Shown here piece by piece: positions 52,204 to 59,927 of a stretch of DNA of 64,000 bases. Both the position numbers and the translations under genes were made by a program. The stretch lies in assembly GCF_016587415.1 (NCBI RefSeq), contig NZ_BNJI01000001.1:4503501-4567500 (forward strand). Reading direction: 5' to 3'. Source of the DNA: Ktedonobacter sp. SOSP1-85. GTDB lineage: Bacteria > Chloroflexota > Ktedonobacteria > Ktedonobacterales > Ktedonobacteraceae. The notes under the pieces are model-generated. The model did not search any database. It was not told where the DNA came from and saw nothing but the letters and a program-made list of their open reading frames with translations. How positions within the stretch are numbered: position 1 is the stretch's first letter; every line of letters begins with the position of its first letter.

Positions 52204-54759
52204 TCAGGCCCAGCGAATCAGGCCCATCTCGTACTTACCTTTGAGCAGGGGATGGGTGGGGACGACGCGGACGTTATAGGCGATACTCCCGCTATCCTCC
52301 GGTTGCAAGTGCGCTTCGAAGCGATAGGCTCCGTCTTGTTCGCGCTTGCTATACTCCATGGGAATGGTGTGCTGGGGGATGGCCAGTTCGTCTCTTGTCT
52401 CGCCATAGACCAGTTCAACGCTGATATCCTCGGGGGCCAGGTTATTGAGGCGTACCCAGGCTTTGACGGTAATGCCTTCACCCAGGCTGAGCTGTCCCTC
52501 GCGCTGGCCCTGGACATAGAGCTGGACGCCATCCCAGTACTTCTGAACGCGCTCCTTCCAGGTTGCCAGGGCGCGTACCTCTTCATACGAGTTCTCGCCG
52601 ACCTGGACGCTCTGTTCTATTTCTGGAACATAGTAGCGCTGGGTATATTCCTTCACCATACGGCGCATGCTATATTGGGGTGTGCAGGTACGAATAGCCT
52701 CTTTCATGGTACCTACCCAGCGGTGAGGCACGCCAGACTCGCCACGTTCGAAGAAGGAGGGAACTACTTCCTCTTCCAGCAGGCGATAGAGGGCAATACT
52801 ATCGGCCTCCGCCTGAATCTCCTGGTCATGGTATTCGCGTTCCTCGCCAATAGCCCAGCCATTCTCACCATTAAAGCCCTCGGCCCACCAGCCATCGAGG
52901 ATACTACAGTTGGGTTGTCCATTGAGGGCGGCCTTCTGACCACTGGTGCCGCTGGCCTCGTAGGGGCGAATGGGCGTGTTCAGCCAGAGATCAGTGCCTG
53001 ACACCAGGTAGCGCGCCATATCGATATCGTAGTTCTCCAGGAAGACGATCTTGCCCTTGAACTCTGGACTGCGAGAGGCGCGATAGATCTGCTCAATCAG
53101 CGCCTTGCCTGGATCGTCCGCGGGATGGGCTTTGCCTGCGAAGACAATCTGCACCGGGCGCTCAGGATTATTGAGCAAGCGCTTGAGGCGTTCGAGATCG
53201 CGGAAGAGGAGCGCCGCGCGCTTATAGGTGGCGAAGCGGCGCGCAAAGCCAATGATAAAGGCTTTGGGGTCCAGGAACTGCTCGAACTCGTCAATCTGGA
53301 GTGAGCCTTCGCCCAGGCGTAGATGCTGTTGCTTCAGGCGCTCACGCGCGTAATTGATTAGCAGCTCCTTGCGTGTAGCGTGAACCTTCCAGAGTTCATC
53401 ATCGGGGAGCATATCGATGCGCTTGTCCCAGAACGCAGGATCATCGACGTAGCGTCCCCAATCGGGATCGAGGTAGCGTCGGAAGAGCGCGTTGATCTCG
53501 GGCGCGATCCAGGAGAAGGTGTGGACGCCGTTGGTGATATAGTCGATGGGTACCTCGTCCACGTCCAGCCCAGGCCAGAGGAACTGCCACATCTTGCGTG
53601 AGACCGCGCCATGCAGCTTACTGACGCCATTATGCTGTCCCGTAAGCTTGAGGGCCAGCACCGTCATGCCATAGGTCGAGCCCCAGCCGTGATCCTCGCG
53701 GGCGACCTCCATAAACTGGTCGCGATTGAGTTTGAGCAGGCTCCAGTAGGAGCTGAAGTACTTATCGACCAGGTCATAGTTAAAGGTATCATTGCCAGCC
53801 GGCACCGGCGTATGCGTGGTAAAGAGCGAGTTTGCGGTAACAACCTCGCGCGCCTCATGAAATGTCAGCCCTTGCGCTACCAGTTCACGACAGCGCTCCA
53901 GGCTGAGGAAGGCGGCATGGCCTTCGTTGAGGTGCCAGGCCGCGGGCGAGATGCCCAGGGCGCGCAGGGCGCGTACGCCGCCAATACCCAGCACGATCTC
54001 CTGCGAGATGCGCATCTCACGATCACCTGCGTAGAGACGCGCCGAAAGTTCGCGATCATGGGGCGCGTTTGGATCGACGTCCGTATCCATCAGGTACAGG
54101 GGCACACGGCCAACCATGAGCTTCCAAACCTTGGCATAGATGCGTCTGCCAGGCAGGTCAACGCTAATGACTACCTCATTGCCGTCAGGCCCAACCGCGG
54201 GGGTCGCGGGCGCCTCGGAGAAGTGCAGCTTATCATAGAGCGCCTCTTGCACACCATCGCGGGTAACGTGTTGGATGAAGTATCCTTGTGGATAGAGGAA
54301 GCCCACGCCCACAAATGGCAGACCCAGGTCGCTTGCCTCTTTACAGTGATCGCCCGAGAGAATACCCAGGCCACCGGAGTAAATGGGGAGTGACTCATGC
54401 AGCCCAAACTCCGCGGAGAAATAGGCAATTGTCTTATCTTGCAGGTGTGGATAGTTTTGCGAGAACCAGGTCTCGTCCTGGCGTGGGTGCATGTAGTGAT
54501 CGAATTCGTTGATGACGCTGTCGTAGCGTTCCAGGTACTGGCTGTTTGTGGCGGCTTGCTCTAGTTTCTGTGGCTCCGCCTCGCTCAAAAAGCGTACCGG
54601 ATTATGCCCAACCTGTTCCCAGAGTTCTGGATCAAGCGAACTATACAGCTCGCGAGCCTCGGGATGCCAGCTCCACCAGAGATTGTACGCCAACTCATAG
54701 AGGCGACTGATACGAGATGGCATAATGGGAAAGACCGTTATGCGACCGTAGACTTTCAC
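52204..54759 (-). CDS. glgP: Alpha-glucan (glycogen) phosphorylase, GT35 with DUF3417 start
   Basis: 851 residues from GTG 54759, with AGGAAG upstream; a frame extension to 54828 has no ribosome site. The N-terminal DUF3417 part (LYELAYNLWWSWHPEARELY) marks the AgpP-like bacterial/archaeal group. The core shows IAYFSAEFGLHESLPIYSGG, HLNEGHAAF, ITNGVHTFSWIAPE, FARRFATYKRA and the PLP lysine motif EASGTSGQKAALNG (usually ...GMK...). It splits alpha-1,4-glucans with phosphate to glucose-1-phosphate in the cytoplasm. The last 110 residues are a beta-sandwich-like extension typical of this group. Confidence 0.93.
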   Translation of the reverse strand: MKVYGRITVFPIMPSRISRLYELAYNLWWSWHPEARELYSSLDPELWEQVGHNPVRFLSEAEPQKLEQAATNSQYLERYDSVINEFDHYMHPRQDETWFSQNYPHLQDKTIAYFSAEFGLHESLPIYSGGLGILSGDHCKEASDLGLPFVGVGFLYPQGYFIQHVTRDGVQEALYDKLHFSEAPATPAVGPDGNEVVISVDLPGRRIYAKVWKLMVGRVPLYLMDTDVDPNAPHDRELSARLYAGDREMRISQEIVLGIGGVRALRALGISPAAWHLNEGHAAFLSLERCRELVAQGLTFHEAREVVTANSLFTTHTPVPAGNDTFNYDLVDKYFSSYWSLLKLNRDQFMEVAREDHGWGSTYGMTVLALKLTGQHNGVSKLHGAVSRKMWQFLWPGLDVDEVPIDYITNGVHTFSWIAPEINALFRRYLDPDWGRYVDDPAFWDKRIDMLPDDELWKVHATRKELLINYARERLKQQHLRLGEGSLQIDEFEQFLDPKAFIIGFARRFATYKRAALLFRDLERLKRLLNNPERPVQIVFAGKAHPADDPGKALIEQIYRASRSPEFKGKIVFLENYDIDMARYLVSGTDLWLNTPIRPYEASGTSGQKAALNGQPNCSILDGWWAEGFNGENGWAIGEEREYHDQEIQAEADSIALYRLLEEEVVPSFFERGESGVPHRWVGTMKEAIRTCTPQYSMRRMVKEYTQRYYVPEIEQSVQVGENSYEEVRALATWKERVQKYWDGVQLYVQGQREGQLSLGEGITVKAWVRLNNLAPEDISVELVYGETRDELAIPQHTIPMEYSKREQDGAYRFEAHLQPEDSGSIAYNVRVVPTHPLLKGKYEMGLIRWA

Positions 54760-54828
54760 AGGTCTAGACTTCCTTTCTTCTCGCGGACGAAGGACATATG
54801 CAACGCTTGCGCAATCAATTTCTGCCAT

Positions 54829-55158
54829 GTACAGGTGTGAAGCAGGGCGCCCGCCACATCAGGAGTGTTTATTTCTCCTTATTATAATCACATGTGGGCG
54901 CGTCGCGCTTGAATAAGCGGTGCTCCCGACGATGTCTCCTCCCAACCAGGCATGGCAAATCCTGCGAAAAAGATAAATGATGCGTATGTCTCTCAACCCT
55001 CTACCAACACCGGAGGGGTGTATGTGTATGAGGACCCACTTTGGGGTGAGTACTCACGTATCAACGTATTTCAGTATGAATAATGAGTGTACGTATTTCC
55101 AGTATACAAAAAAACAGCACAAAATAAAAAGGTTCTCTAGCAATTTTTTATACCTTTA
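54829..55158. other. Intergenic region with repeats upstream of glgP
   Basis: No gene. A perfect 12-bp palindrome GTGAGTACTCAC (55046-55057) is followed by two near-identical direct repeats, ACGTATTTCAGTAT (55064-55077) and ACGTATTTCCAGTAT (55091-55105). They may be regulator sites. Confidence 0.5.
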
Positions 55159-55812
55159 CTAAAGCTCCCCTTTTCCTCTTTTGCCTGCTGCTTGTTGTCG
55201 CTTGGCCTCTCGGTAGCGTTGGGCTGAGCGCGCCCTATCCATACATCCCAGGCTACACCAACGACGTGTCGCGCTTTTCGTTGTGTCATAGAAAAAGAGA
55301 ATGCAGCGCTCATTCTCACAGTGATGCAGGCGCTTTCTCTCGCCCTGGCTAATGAGGCGCGAGGCCGAAAGGGCAATGGGCAAGAGCATCAGGCCTTGCG
55401 TCGGATCCGTGGTGTGGGTTCTGGGGACCAACTCTCCCTGCTCGGTGAGGTCCAACGACGTATAGCCCGTTCGCAGAATCGCATTGAGGATGGCCACGTC
55501 CTCCTTCTCTGGCATGCTTCCCGTTACAAGCGCGTTAAAGATGGCTCGCAGGGCCGCGCGCAACGTTTTGAGGGTATTGAGCAATGCCGTATCATACATA
55601 ATTGGCTCTTCGTTCTCTCTGCGCACCTCGTCGAATTCAGGATGGCGTTGACATGTCTCTTGCCACCAGCGAGCCACATCTTGGGATGTCATCAGCAGAT
55701 CGCCTCGTTTCCCGCGTGTCATGACCTCTGTATTTACCAGGCTGAGCGCCAGATTCTCACCATCAACGAGAAATGGCGTCTCATATTGAGTTCTCCCTTT
55801 TTCCTCAAGCAT
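55159..55812 (-). CDS. CGNR-type zinc-finger / ABATE-domain regulator
   Basis: 217 residues from ATG 55812, with AGGAGG at about nine bases. The N-terminal ABATE domain shows ENLALSLVNTEVMTRGKRGD with a following helical region (LNTLKTLRAALRAIFNALVTG). The C-terminal finger reads HHCENERCILFFYDTTKSAT then RRWCSLGCMDRARSAQRYRE: four cysteines in the CGNR position, although the name-giving C-G-N-R is C-M-D-R. These proteins are stress-related regulators, often near efflux or hydrolase genes. It diverges from the VOC gene at 55965, which it may control. Confidence 0.85.
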   Translation of the reverse strand: MLEEKGRTQYETPFLVDGENLALSLVNTEVMTRGKRGDLLMTSQDVARWWQETCQRHPEFDEVRRENEEPIMYDTALLNTLKTLRAALRAIFNALVTGSMPEKEDVAILNAILRTGYTSLDLTEQGELVPRTHTTDPTQGLMLLPIALSASRLISQGERKRLHHCENERCILFFYDTTKSATRRWCSLGCMDRARSAQRYREAKRQQAAGKRGKGEL

Positions 55813-55855
55813 ACACAAATTCCTCCTTGCTCTATTATCCAACACTATTGGACTA

Positions 55856-55884
55856 TTGACAAGGACAATTTTTCAGGGTACACT
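55856..55884 (+). promoter_or_regulatory. Sigma-70-type promoter of the second VOC gene
   Basis: TTGACA (55856-55861), 17-base spacer, TACACT (55879-55884), giving a leader of about 75 bases before ATG 55965. Confidence 0.75.
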
Positions 55885-55964
55885 CGAATTATCCAAGCCA
55901 AATATTATTTAGATATGGACATTTTTAAAAGTTTGCATACTATGTTGCTTCAGGAGGAATCGCA

Positions 55965-56423
55965 ATGTCTACTGTTACTCCGGCACTTCAGACTGGTCAT
56001 ATTGGCCTTAATGTCAGCGATATCGAGCAATCGAAACATTTTTATCAAGCCGTCTTTGGCTTCTCTGTAACCTGGGAGTCACAGGAGCCAGGCCGTCGTT
56101 GTGCGTTTCTCGGCGATGGCCAGCGGTTGGTCTTGACCCTGTGGGAGCAGAGCCAGGGAGCCTTTGCGAAAGACCGCCCTGGTCTTCATCACCTTTCATT
56201 TAAAGTCAATGATATTGCGGAAGTGCGTATCTTCGAGGCTCGGCTCAAGAGCCTTGAGGCCCATTTTTTGTATGAAAGTGTTGTGCCTCATGGCGAGGGG
56301 CAAGATTCGGGCGGTATCTTCTTCACTGATCCTGATGGGATTCGTCTGGAAATCTATAGTCCCAGCGGGGCCAGTGAGAACCCAGCCCCTACGGCCTCAG
56401 CTCCTACCTGCGGCTTCTTTTAG
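55965..56423 (+). CDS. VOC-superfamily protein (glyoxalase/dioxygenase fold)
   Basis: 152 residues, AGGAGG upstream. Metal-site pattern: His in LQTGHIGLNVSDIEQSKHFY, His in GLHHLSFKVNDIAEVRIF and Glu in DPDGIRLEIYSPSG, the usual H-H-E set. This makes it a likely metal-dependent lyase or dioxygenase and not just a binding protein. It faces the CGNR regulator and is followed at 41 bases by the PPOX-fold gene in the same direction, suggesting a small stress or detoxification operon. Confidence 0.85.
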   Translation: MSTVTPALQTGHIGLNVSDIEQSKHFYQAVFGFSVTWESQEPGRRCAFLGDGQRLVLTLWEQSQGAFAKDRPGLHHLSFKVNDIAEVRIFEARLKSLEAHFLYESVVPHGEGQDSGGIFFTDPDGIRLEIYSPSGASENPAPTASAPTCGFF

Positions 56424-56464
56424 TTTTTGCCTTGTTGTCATCCCTCTGTGAAGGAGATTAGTGT

Positions 56465-57388
56465 ATGCTGGATTATCATGCAGGAGAGCTTGAGGTGCAG
56501 GGGCAGGCGGGAATACCGCCCAGGGCATCTCGCGTGAACAAAAGCCTTCGCCCCACGTTGCCGCCTATTGCGCAGACATTTCTGCACGAGCAATATATGG
56601 TTGTTCTGAGCACTACTGATAGCGAAAGGCGTGTCTGGGCATCGATACTCGCTGGAGAGCCTGGCTTCCTTAAGACACCCGATGAACAGACCGTAAAGAT
56701 CAGCGCGGCTCCTGGCCTTTTTGATCCACTCTCAAAGAATCTCCAGATCGGAGGGGCAATTGGAATGATCATGATCGACTTCGCGACGCGCAGGCGTATG
56801 AGGGTTAATGGGCGGATAAAAAGTGTACAGGGGGAGATTGTGGTACACACGGAACAGGTTTACTCCAACTGTCCTAAATACATTCAAGCCCGCGTGTTGC
56901 CAGGTGCGAACACGAATGAGCCCCCATCGTCCGCTCCTCTTACACCGCAGCTTTCTCCAGAGGCAGTCTGCAACGCAGCGTTGACTAGTGAGCAACGCAC
57001 ATGGATAGAGCGGGCAGATACTTTCTTTATCGCAAGCAGTCATCGTGAGGGTGGCTCTGATGTCTCGCATCGCGGGGGGACTCCAGGCTTTGTACAGGTT
57101 GAGAATGCAACCCGGCTGGTGTTTCCCGATTACTCGGGCAACAGGATGTTCCAGACTCTGGGTAATATCAGCGTAGAACCACAGACTGGCTTGCTCTTCC
57201 TTGACTTTAAGAGCGGAGATACGCTCCAACTCACTGGTAAAGCGCAAGTAATCTGGGAGAAAGAACGCGTAGCCGCTTTTGCTGGCGCCGAGCGCCTGGT
57301 AGAGTTTAGCATTGAAGAGGTCATCGAGACGAAAGGAGCTGTTCCGCTGCACTGGCAACTGGTAGAGTACTCGCCGTTTCTACCTTAA
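56465..57388 (+). CDS. Pyridoxamine-phosphate-oxidase-fold (FMN-binding split barrel) protein
   Basis: 307 residues. Two related split-barrel halves: FLHEQYMVVLSTTDSERRVW, LFDPLSKNLQIGGAIGMIMI with RRRMRVNGRIK; then ERADTFFIASSHREGGSDVS, RGGTPGFVQVENATRLVFPD and GNRMFQTLGNISVEPQTGLL with LQLTGKAQVIWE. The second half has the pattern of flavin-reductase-like PPOX proteins found in oxidative-stress or Fd-linked systems. The C-x-x-C region between halves (YSNCPKYIQ) is typical of the group. The reaction is unknown. Confidence 0.82.
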   Translation: MLDYHAGELEVQGQAGIPPRASRVNKSLRPTLPPIAQTFLHEQYMVVLSTTDSERRVWASILAGEPGFLKTPDEQTVKISAAPGLFDPLSKNLQIGGAIGMIMIDFATRRRMRVNGRIKSVQGEIVVHTEQVYSNCPKYIQARVLPGANTNEPPSSAPLTPQLSPEAVCNAALTSEQRTWIERADTFFIASSHREGGSDVSHRGGTPGFVQVENATRLVFPDYSGNRMFQTLGNISVEPQTGLLFLDFKSGDTLQLTGKAQVIWEKERVAAFAGAERLVEFSIEEVIETKGAVPLHWQLVEYSPFLP

Positions 57389-57394
57389 AAGAGG

Positions 57395-57464
57395 CACAGG
57401 AAAGGAGGGTGGTTTGACTTCCAAGTGGATCTTTGGAATGGGCCGCCCTTCTTGTTCCTGTGCT
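57395..57464. terminator. Imperfect long hairpin between convergent genes
   Basis: GGCACAGGAA-type arm (about 57392-57412) pairs with TTCCTGTGCT (57455-57464) with mismatches. It probably stops both the PPOX-fold gene and the leftward regulator. Confidence 0.5.
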
Positions 57465-57475
57465 CTGGTTGAAAG

Positions 57476-58168
57476 CTAGCTTTCGTTGTTAATCTTGATC
57501 CAGCCGTGGCGGAGCGCGTGTACAACAGCCGCTGTACGGTCACTCACCGAGAGCTTCTTCAAGATAGAGGTGATATGGTTTTTCACCGTTTGATCGCTGA
57601 TCTTCAATGACTTGGCGATCTCTTTGTTGCTATTCCCCCGTGCGATATAGTCGAGAATTTCGACCTCGCGGCTTGAAAGGGGCGAATAGCTATCCTTGGG
57701 GGTACCCTCTTCCTTCTCCACGGTTAATTCGTGGAATGACCTGAGGACGCGGCTGGCAAGCTGCGGTTTGGAGAGGACATCATCGTTAATCAGGTATTCG
57801 CCCTGACTGACTTTACGCACGGCATCGACAAGTTCTTCGCTTGTGATGTTGCGTGTGTAGTATGCGGCTGCACCAACCTTGATGGACTGAAATAGGCGTT
57901 CCTCGTCCTCGGAGGGCGTAAGCATAATGATGGCCGTCCGTGGAGCAAGATGACGCGTCTGCCGGGCTATCTCGAGTGGATCAGAGGAAGTGAGACCTGC
58001 ATCGATAAGGGCGACATCAGCGGTATTCGTGCGGATAATATCCAGCACTTCTGTGGCGTCGGTCGACTCTCCAATAATTTCGCAGTTGCCCATCCTTTGG
58101 AGGGTGGCGCGAATACCCTCGCGGAACAGGGGTTGTTCATCAATAATGATGACACGTATCGTTTCCAT
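57476..58168 (-). CDS. NarL/FixJ-type response regulator with atypical receiver
   Basis: 230 residues. The receiver (VIIIDEQPLFREGIRATLQR) has the phospho-acceptor position in ADVALIDAGLTSSDPL, where the usual M/P after Asp is absent. The normally invariant Lys reads YYTRNITSEEL, with Arg in place of Lys, so phosphorylation may be weak or replaced. The output is a LuxR-type helix-turn-helix: LSSREVEILDYIARGNSNKE and LKISDQTVKNHITSILKKLS. No kinase is adjacent. It probably regulates from an orphan position. Confidence 0.88.
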   Translation of the reverse strand: METIRVIIIDEQPLFREGIRATLQRMGNCEIIGESTDATEVLDIIRTNTADVALIDAGLTSSDPLEIARQTRHLAPRTAIIMLTPSEDEERLFQSIKVGAAAYYTRNITSEELVDAVRKVSQGEYLINDDVLSKPQLASRVLRSFHELTVEKEEGTPKDSYSPLSSREVEILDYIARGNSNKEIAKSLKISDQTVKNHITSILKKLSVSDRTAAVVHALRHGWIKINNES

Positions 58169-58573
58169 GCAAATCCTTCATCGAAGAGCAGCAGACAGCG
58201 TGGGGGGCACCACCGCGACACTGCCTACACTCTTAATATTGCAAAAACTCCTAAATCACGGCACTGGCTAAAAGAGCCTCTTTAAACCAGTAATATGGTC
58301 CCTGTGGTGACAGGGGAAAGTACTATTACCTTTGGTGTGCCCATTATACACACAAAACGTCCTGGGAACAATTGGTTAGGGACAAAAATTTTGTTTGCAT
58401 TGCAAATGCGAGAATTGGGCAGGAGAACTGAAAAAGGCTTGAAAGGTGGAGGGAATGGCAACCTATGTGAGGGAGTTGCATCGTATCTGAATGCGTTGCC
58501 GACGAGGCAACTCCCTTCTGGAGACGTAATGTGTGACTGTCTCTACGATCATAGGCATAGGTGAGTATGAGAG
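58169..58573. other. Intergenic region with two alternative hairpins
   Basis: No gene. AGGGAGTTGC (58470-58479) can pair with GCAACTCCCT (58507-58516), while GTTGCC (58495-58500) can pair with GGCAAC (58506-58511). The two structures exclude one another. They lie about 300 bases upstream of the NarL-type gene and 60 bases after mglA-like. Confidence 0.45.
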
Positions 58574-59158
58574 CTAGATGCGCTCCAGGCGCTGCAGGGT
58601 GGTGTTGATACCCACACGCAGGGATTCGATAACGCCCTTGCCAGTGACCGCGACGGCTTCAAAGCTGGGGACGCGGTAGGGGTTGAGGTACTTCTCCAGG
58701 ACCGAGACTGGCAGGGTATCTTGCAGGTCGCGTTTATTCCACTGCATGACCAGGGGGAAATCGGTAACGTCCTTATTCATGCGGCGCAACTGTTCTTGCA
58801 GCTCGTTCCAGCATTCGATATTTTCCTGTAGCTTGCTGGCCTGCGAGTCGGCGACAAAAACAACGCAGTCAGCACCCTTGAGCACGGAGATGCGTGTTTG
58901 TTGATAAAGAATCTGGCCAGGAACAGTGTAGAGCTGAAAGCGAATAGTAAATCCGTGGACCTTGCCTAACTCGAGGGGGAGCAGGTCAAAGTAAAGCGTG
59001 CGCTCGGTCTCAGTATCGATGGAAACCATGCTCCCAACATCTTTAGGGCTGACGGCCTGATGGATGTAGTGAAGGTTTGTTGTCTTGCCACATAGACCAA
59101 TGCCATAGTAGACAATTTTACAATTGATCTCTCGCTTTGCCATATTGATCAGAGACAT
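58574..59158 (-). CDS. mglA: MglA-type Ras-like GTPase
   Basis: 194 residues. P-loop GIGLCGKTTNLHYI (MglA usually has G-P-G-L-S/A-G-K-T), switch region VGSMVSIDTETERTLYFDLLP, Walker-B-like FQLYTVPGQILYQQTRISVLKGAD, NKRD base specificity in VMQWNKRDLQD, and the E-A-V-A-V-T-G-K-G end. The polar Asp of the DxxG motif is replaced by T-V-P-G, as is normal for MglA. Such GTPases set cell polarity or act with roadblock (MglB) and sensor proteins. No roadblock partner is beside it. Confidence 0.9.
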   Translation of the reverse strand: MSLINMAKREINCKIVYYGIGLCGKTTNLHYIHQAVSPKDVGSMVSIDTETERTLYFDLLPLELGKVHGFTIRFQLYTVPGQILYQQTRISVLKGADCVVFVADSQASKLQENIECWNELQEQLRRMNKDVTDFPLVMQWNKRDLQDTLPVSVLEKYLNPYRVPSFEAVAVTGKGVIESLRVGINTTLQRLERI

Positions 59159-59927
59159 GTCAATTCGTTCTCCTGCCCGCTCTTACGTCCACCGCCTGAG
59201 ATATGCTATATAATGAAGTTGGGGACACCCCAAACCCCATAGGGTATATCAGGCAGTAGTGTATGCTACTACTGTCGAGGACAGTATATCGTATTTTGCT
59301 AAAAATGCCAACGGCTCGCCCTAAGAGAGAAATGAGGGTCTCCAGGCGCTATGTACAGATGTGCTTATAGAAGGAAACAAACGTTGCGATGAAGCAGTAG
59401 TGCCTGTGACAGGCTATCTTCTCTCTATGAATCAACCGTTGATACAGCCAAAATTGTACGCTATTTTGCTTTGTAATGCAATGGATAGCGAGCAAGTAGC
59501 TAGTGGTATATCCAAAGGTCTATTTGTGCTGTTTCTTGTGGCTTCTGCCTTTTGTTGCGCTATCCCATTGACGAATGGCGCAGAAAGGACTAGACTTACA
59601 GCAAAACGCAAGAAACCTCATGTCTTTCAGAAGGTAGCAAATATTCAGGACTTCTCGCGCCTGCGGCGCTGCCCAGTTTGTGGGTGTGGAGCGTACTGGC
59701 AGCCACAGACTGCCAGTACGCTCCACACCCACAAACCAAATAACTTGTACATAGCGTAAGCTAACACCATAGGCACAGTATTTCGAGATGGTAGTGTGGT
59801 GTTCCCTGGCGGCAGCAGGCTGCCAGGGAACACCACACTACCATCTCGGGTGAGCGCCACAGGCGCGAGTGGTATCTGAAGAGTCATAGAAGGCGAAGAA
59901 GATAAAGAGAAGGTAAGGGTTGGCTGT
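59159..59927. repeat. Intergenic region with two long palindromes between inverted modules
   Basis: Palindrome 1: perfect 27-bp arms 59676-59702 and 59710-59736. Palindrome 2: perfect 27-bp arms 59784-59810 and 59822-59848. The GC module CTCGCGCCTGCGGCGCT precedes the first (in 59650-59670), and an inverted copy with one change (59853-59869) follows the second. The inner arms of both share the TGTGG...CTGGC pattern also seen at 51.2 kb. No gene is supported; a 132-codon frame across the region has no ribosome-binding site and reads through the repeats. Confidence 0.85.

Noticed and set aside
52153..53001. 282-residue plus-strand frame
   Set aside because: Shadow of the glucan phosphorylase C-terminus and of a palindrome; no start signal.
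53611..54393. 260-residue plus-strand frame
   Set aside because: Antisense shadow of glgP.
59361..59759. 132-residue plus-strand frame
   Set aside because: Runs through the palindromic repeat and the GC module, lacks a ribosome-binding site.
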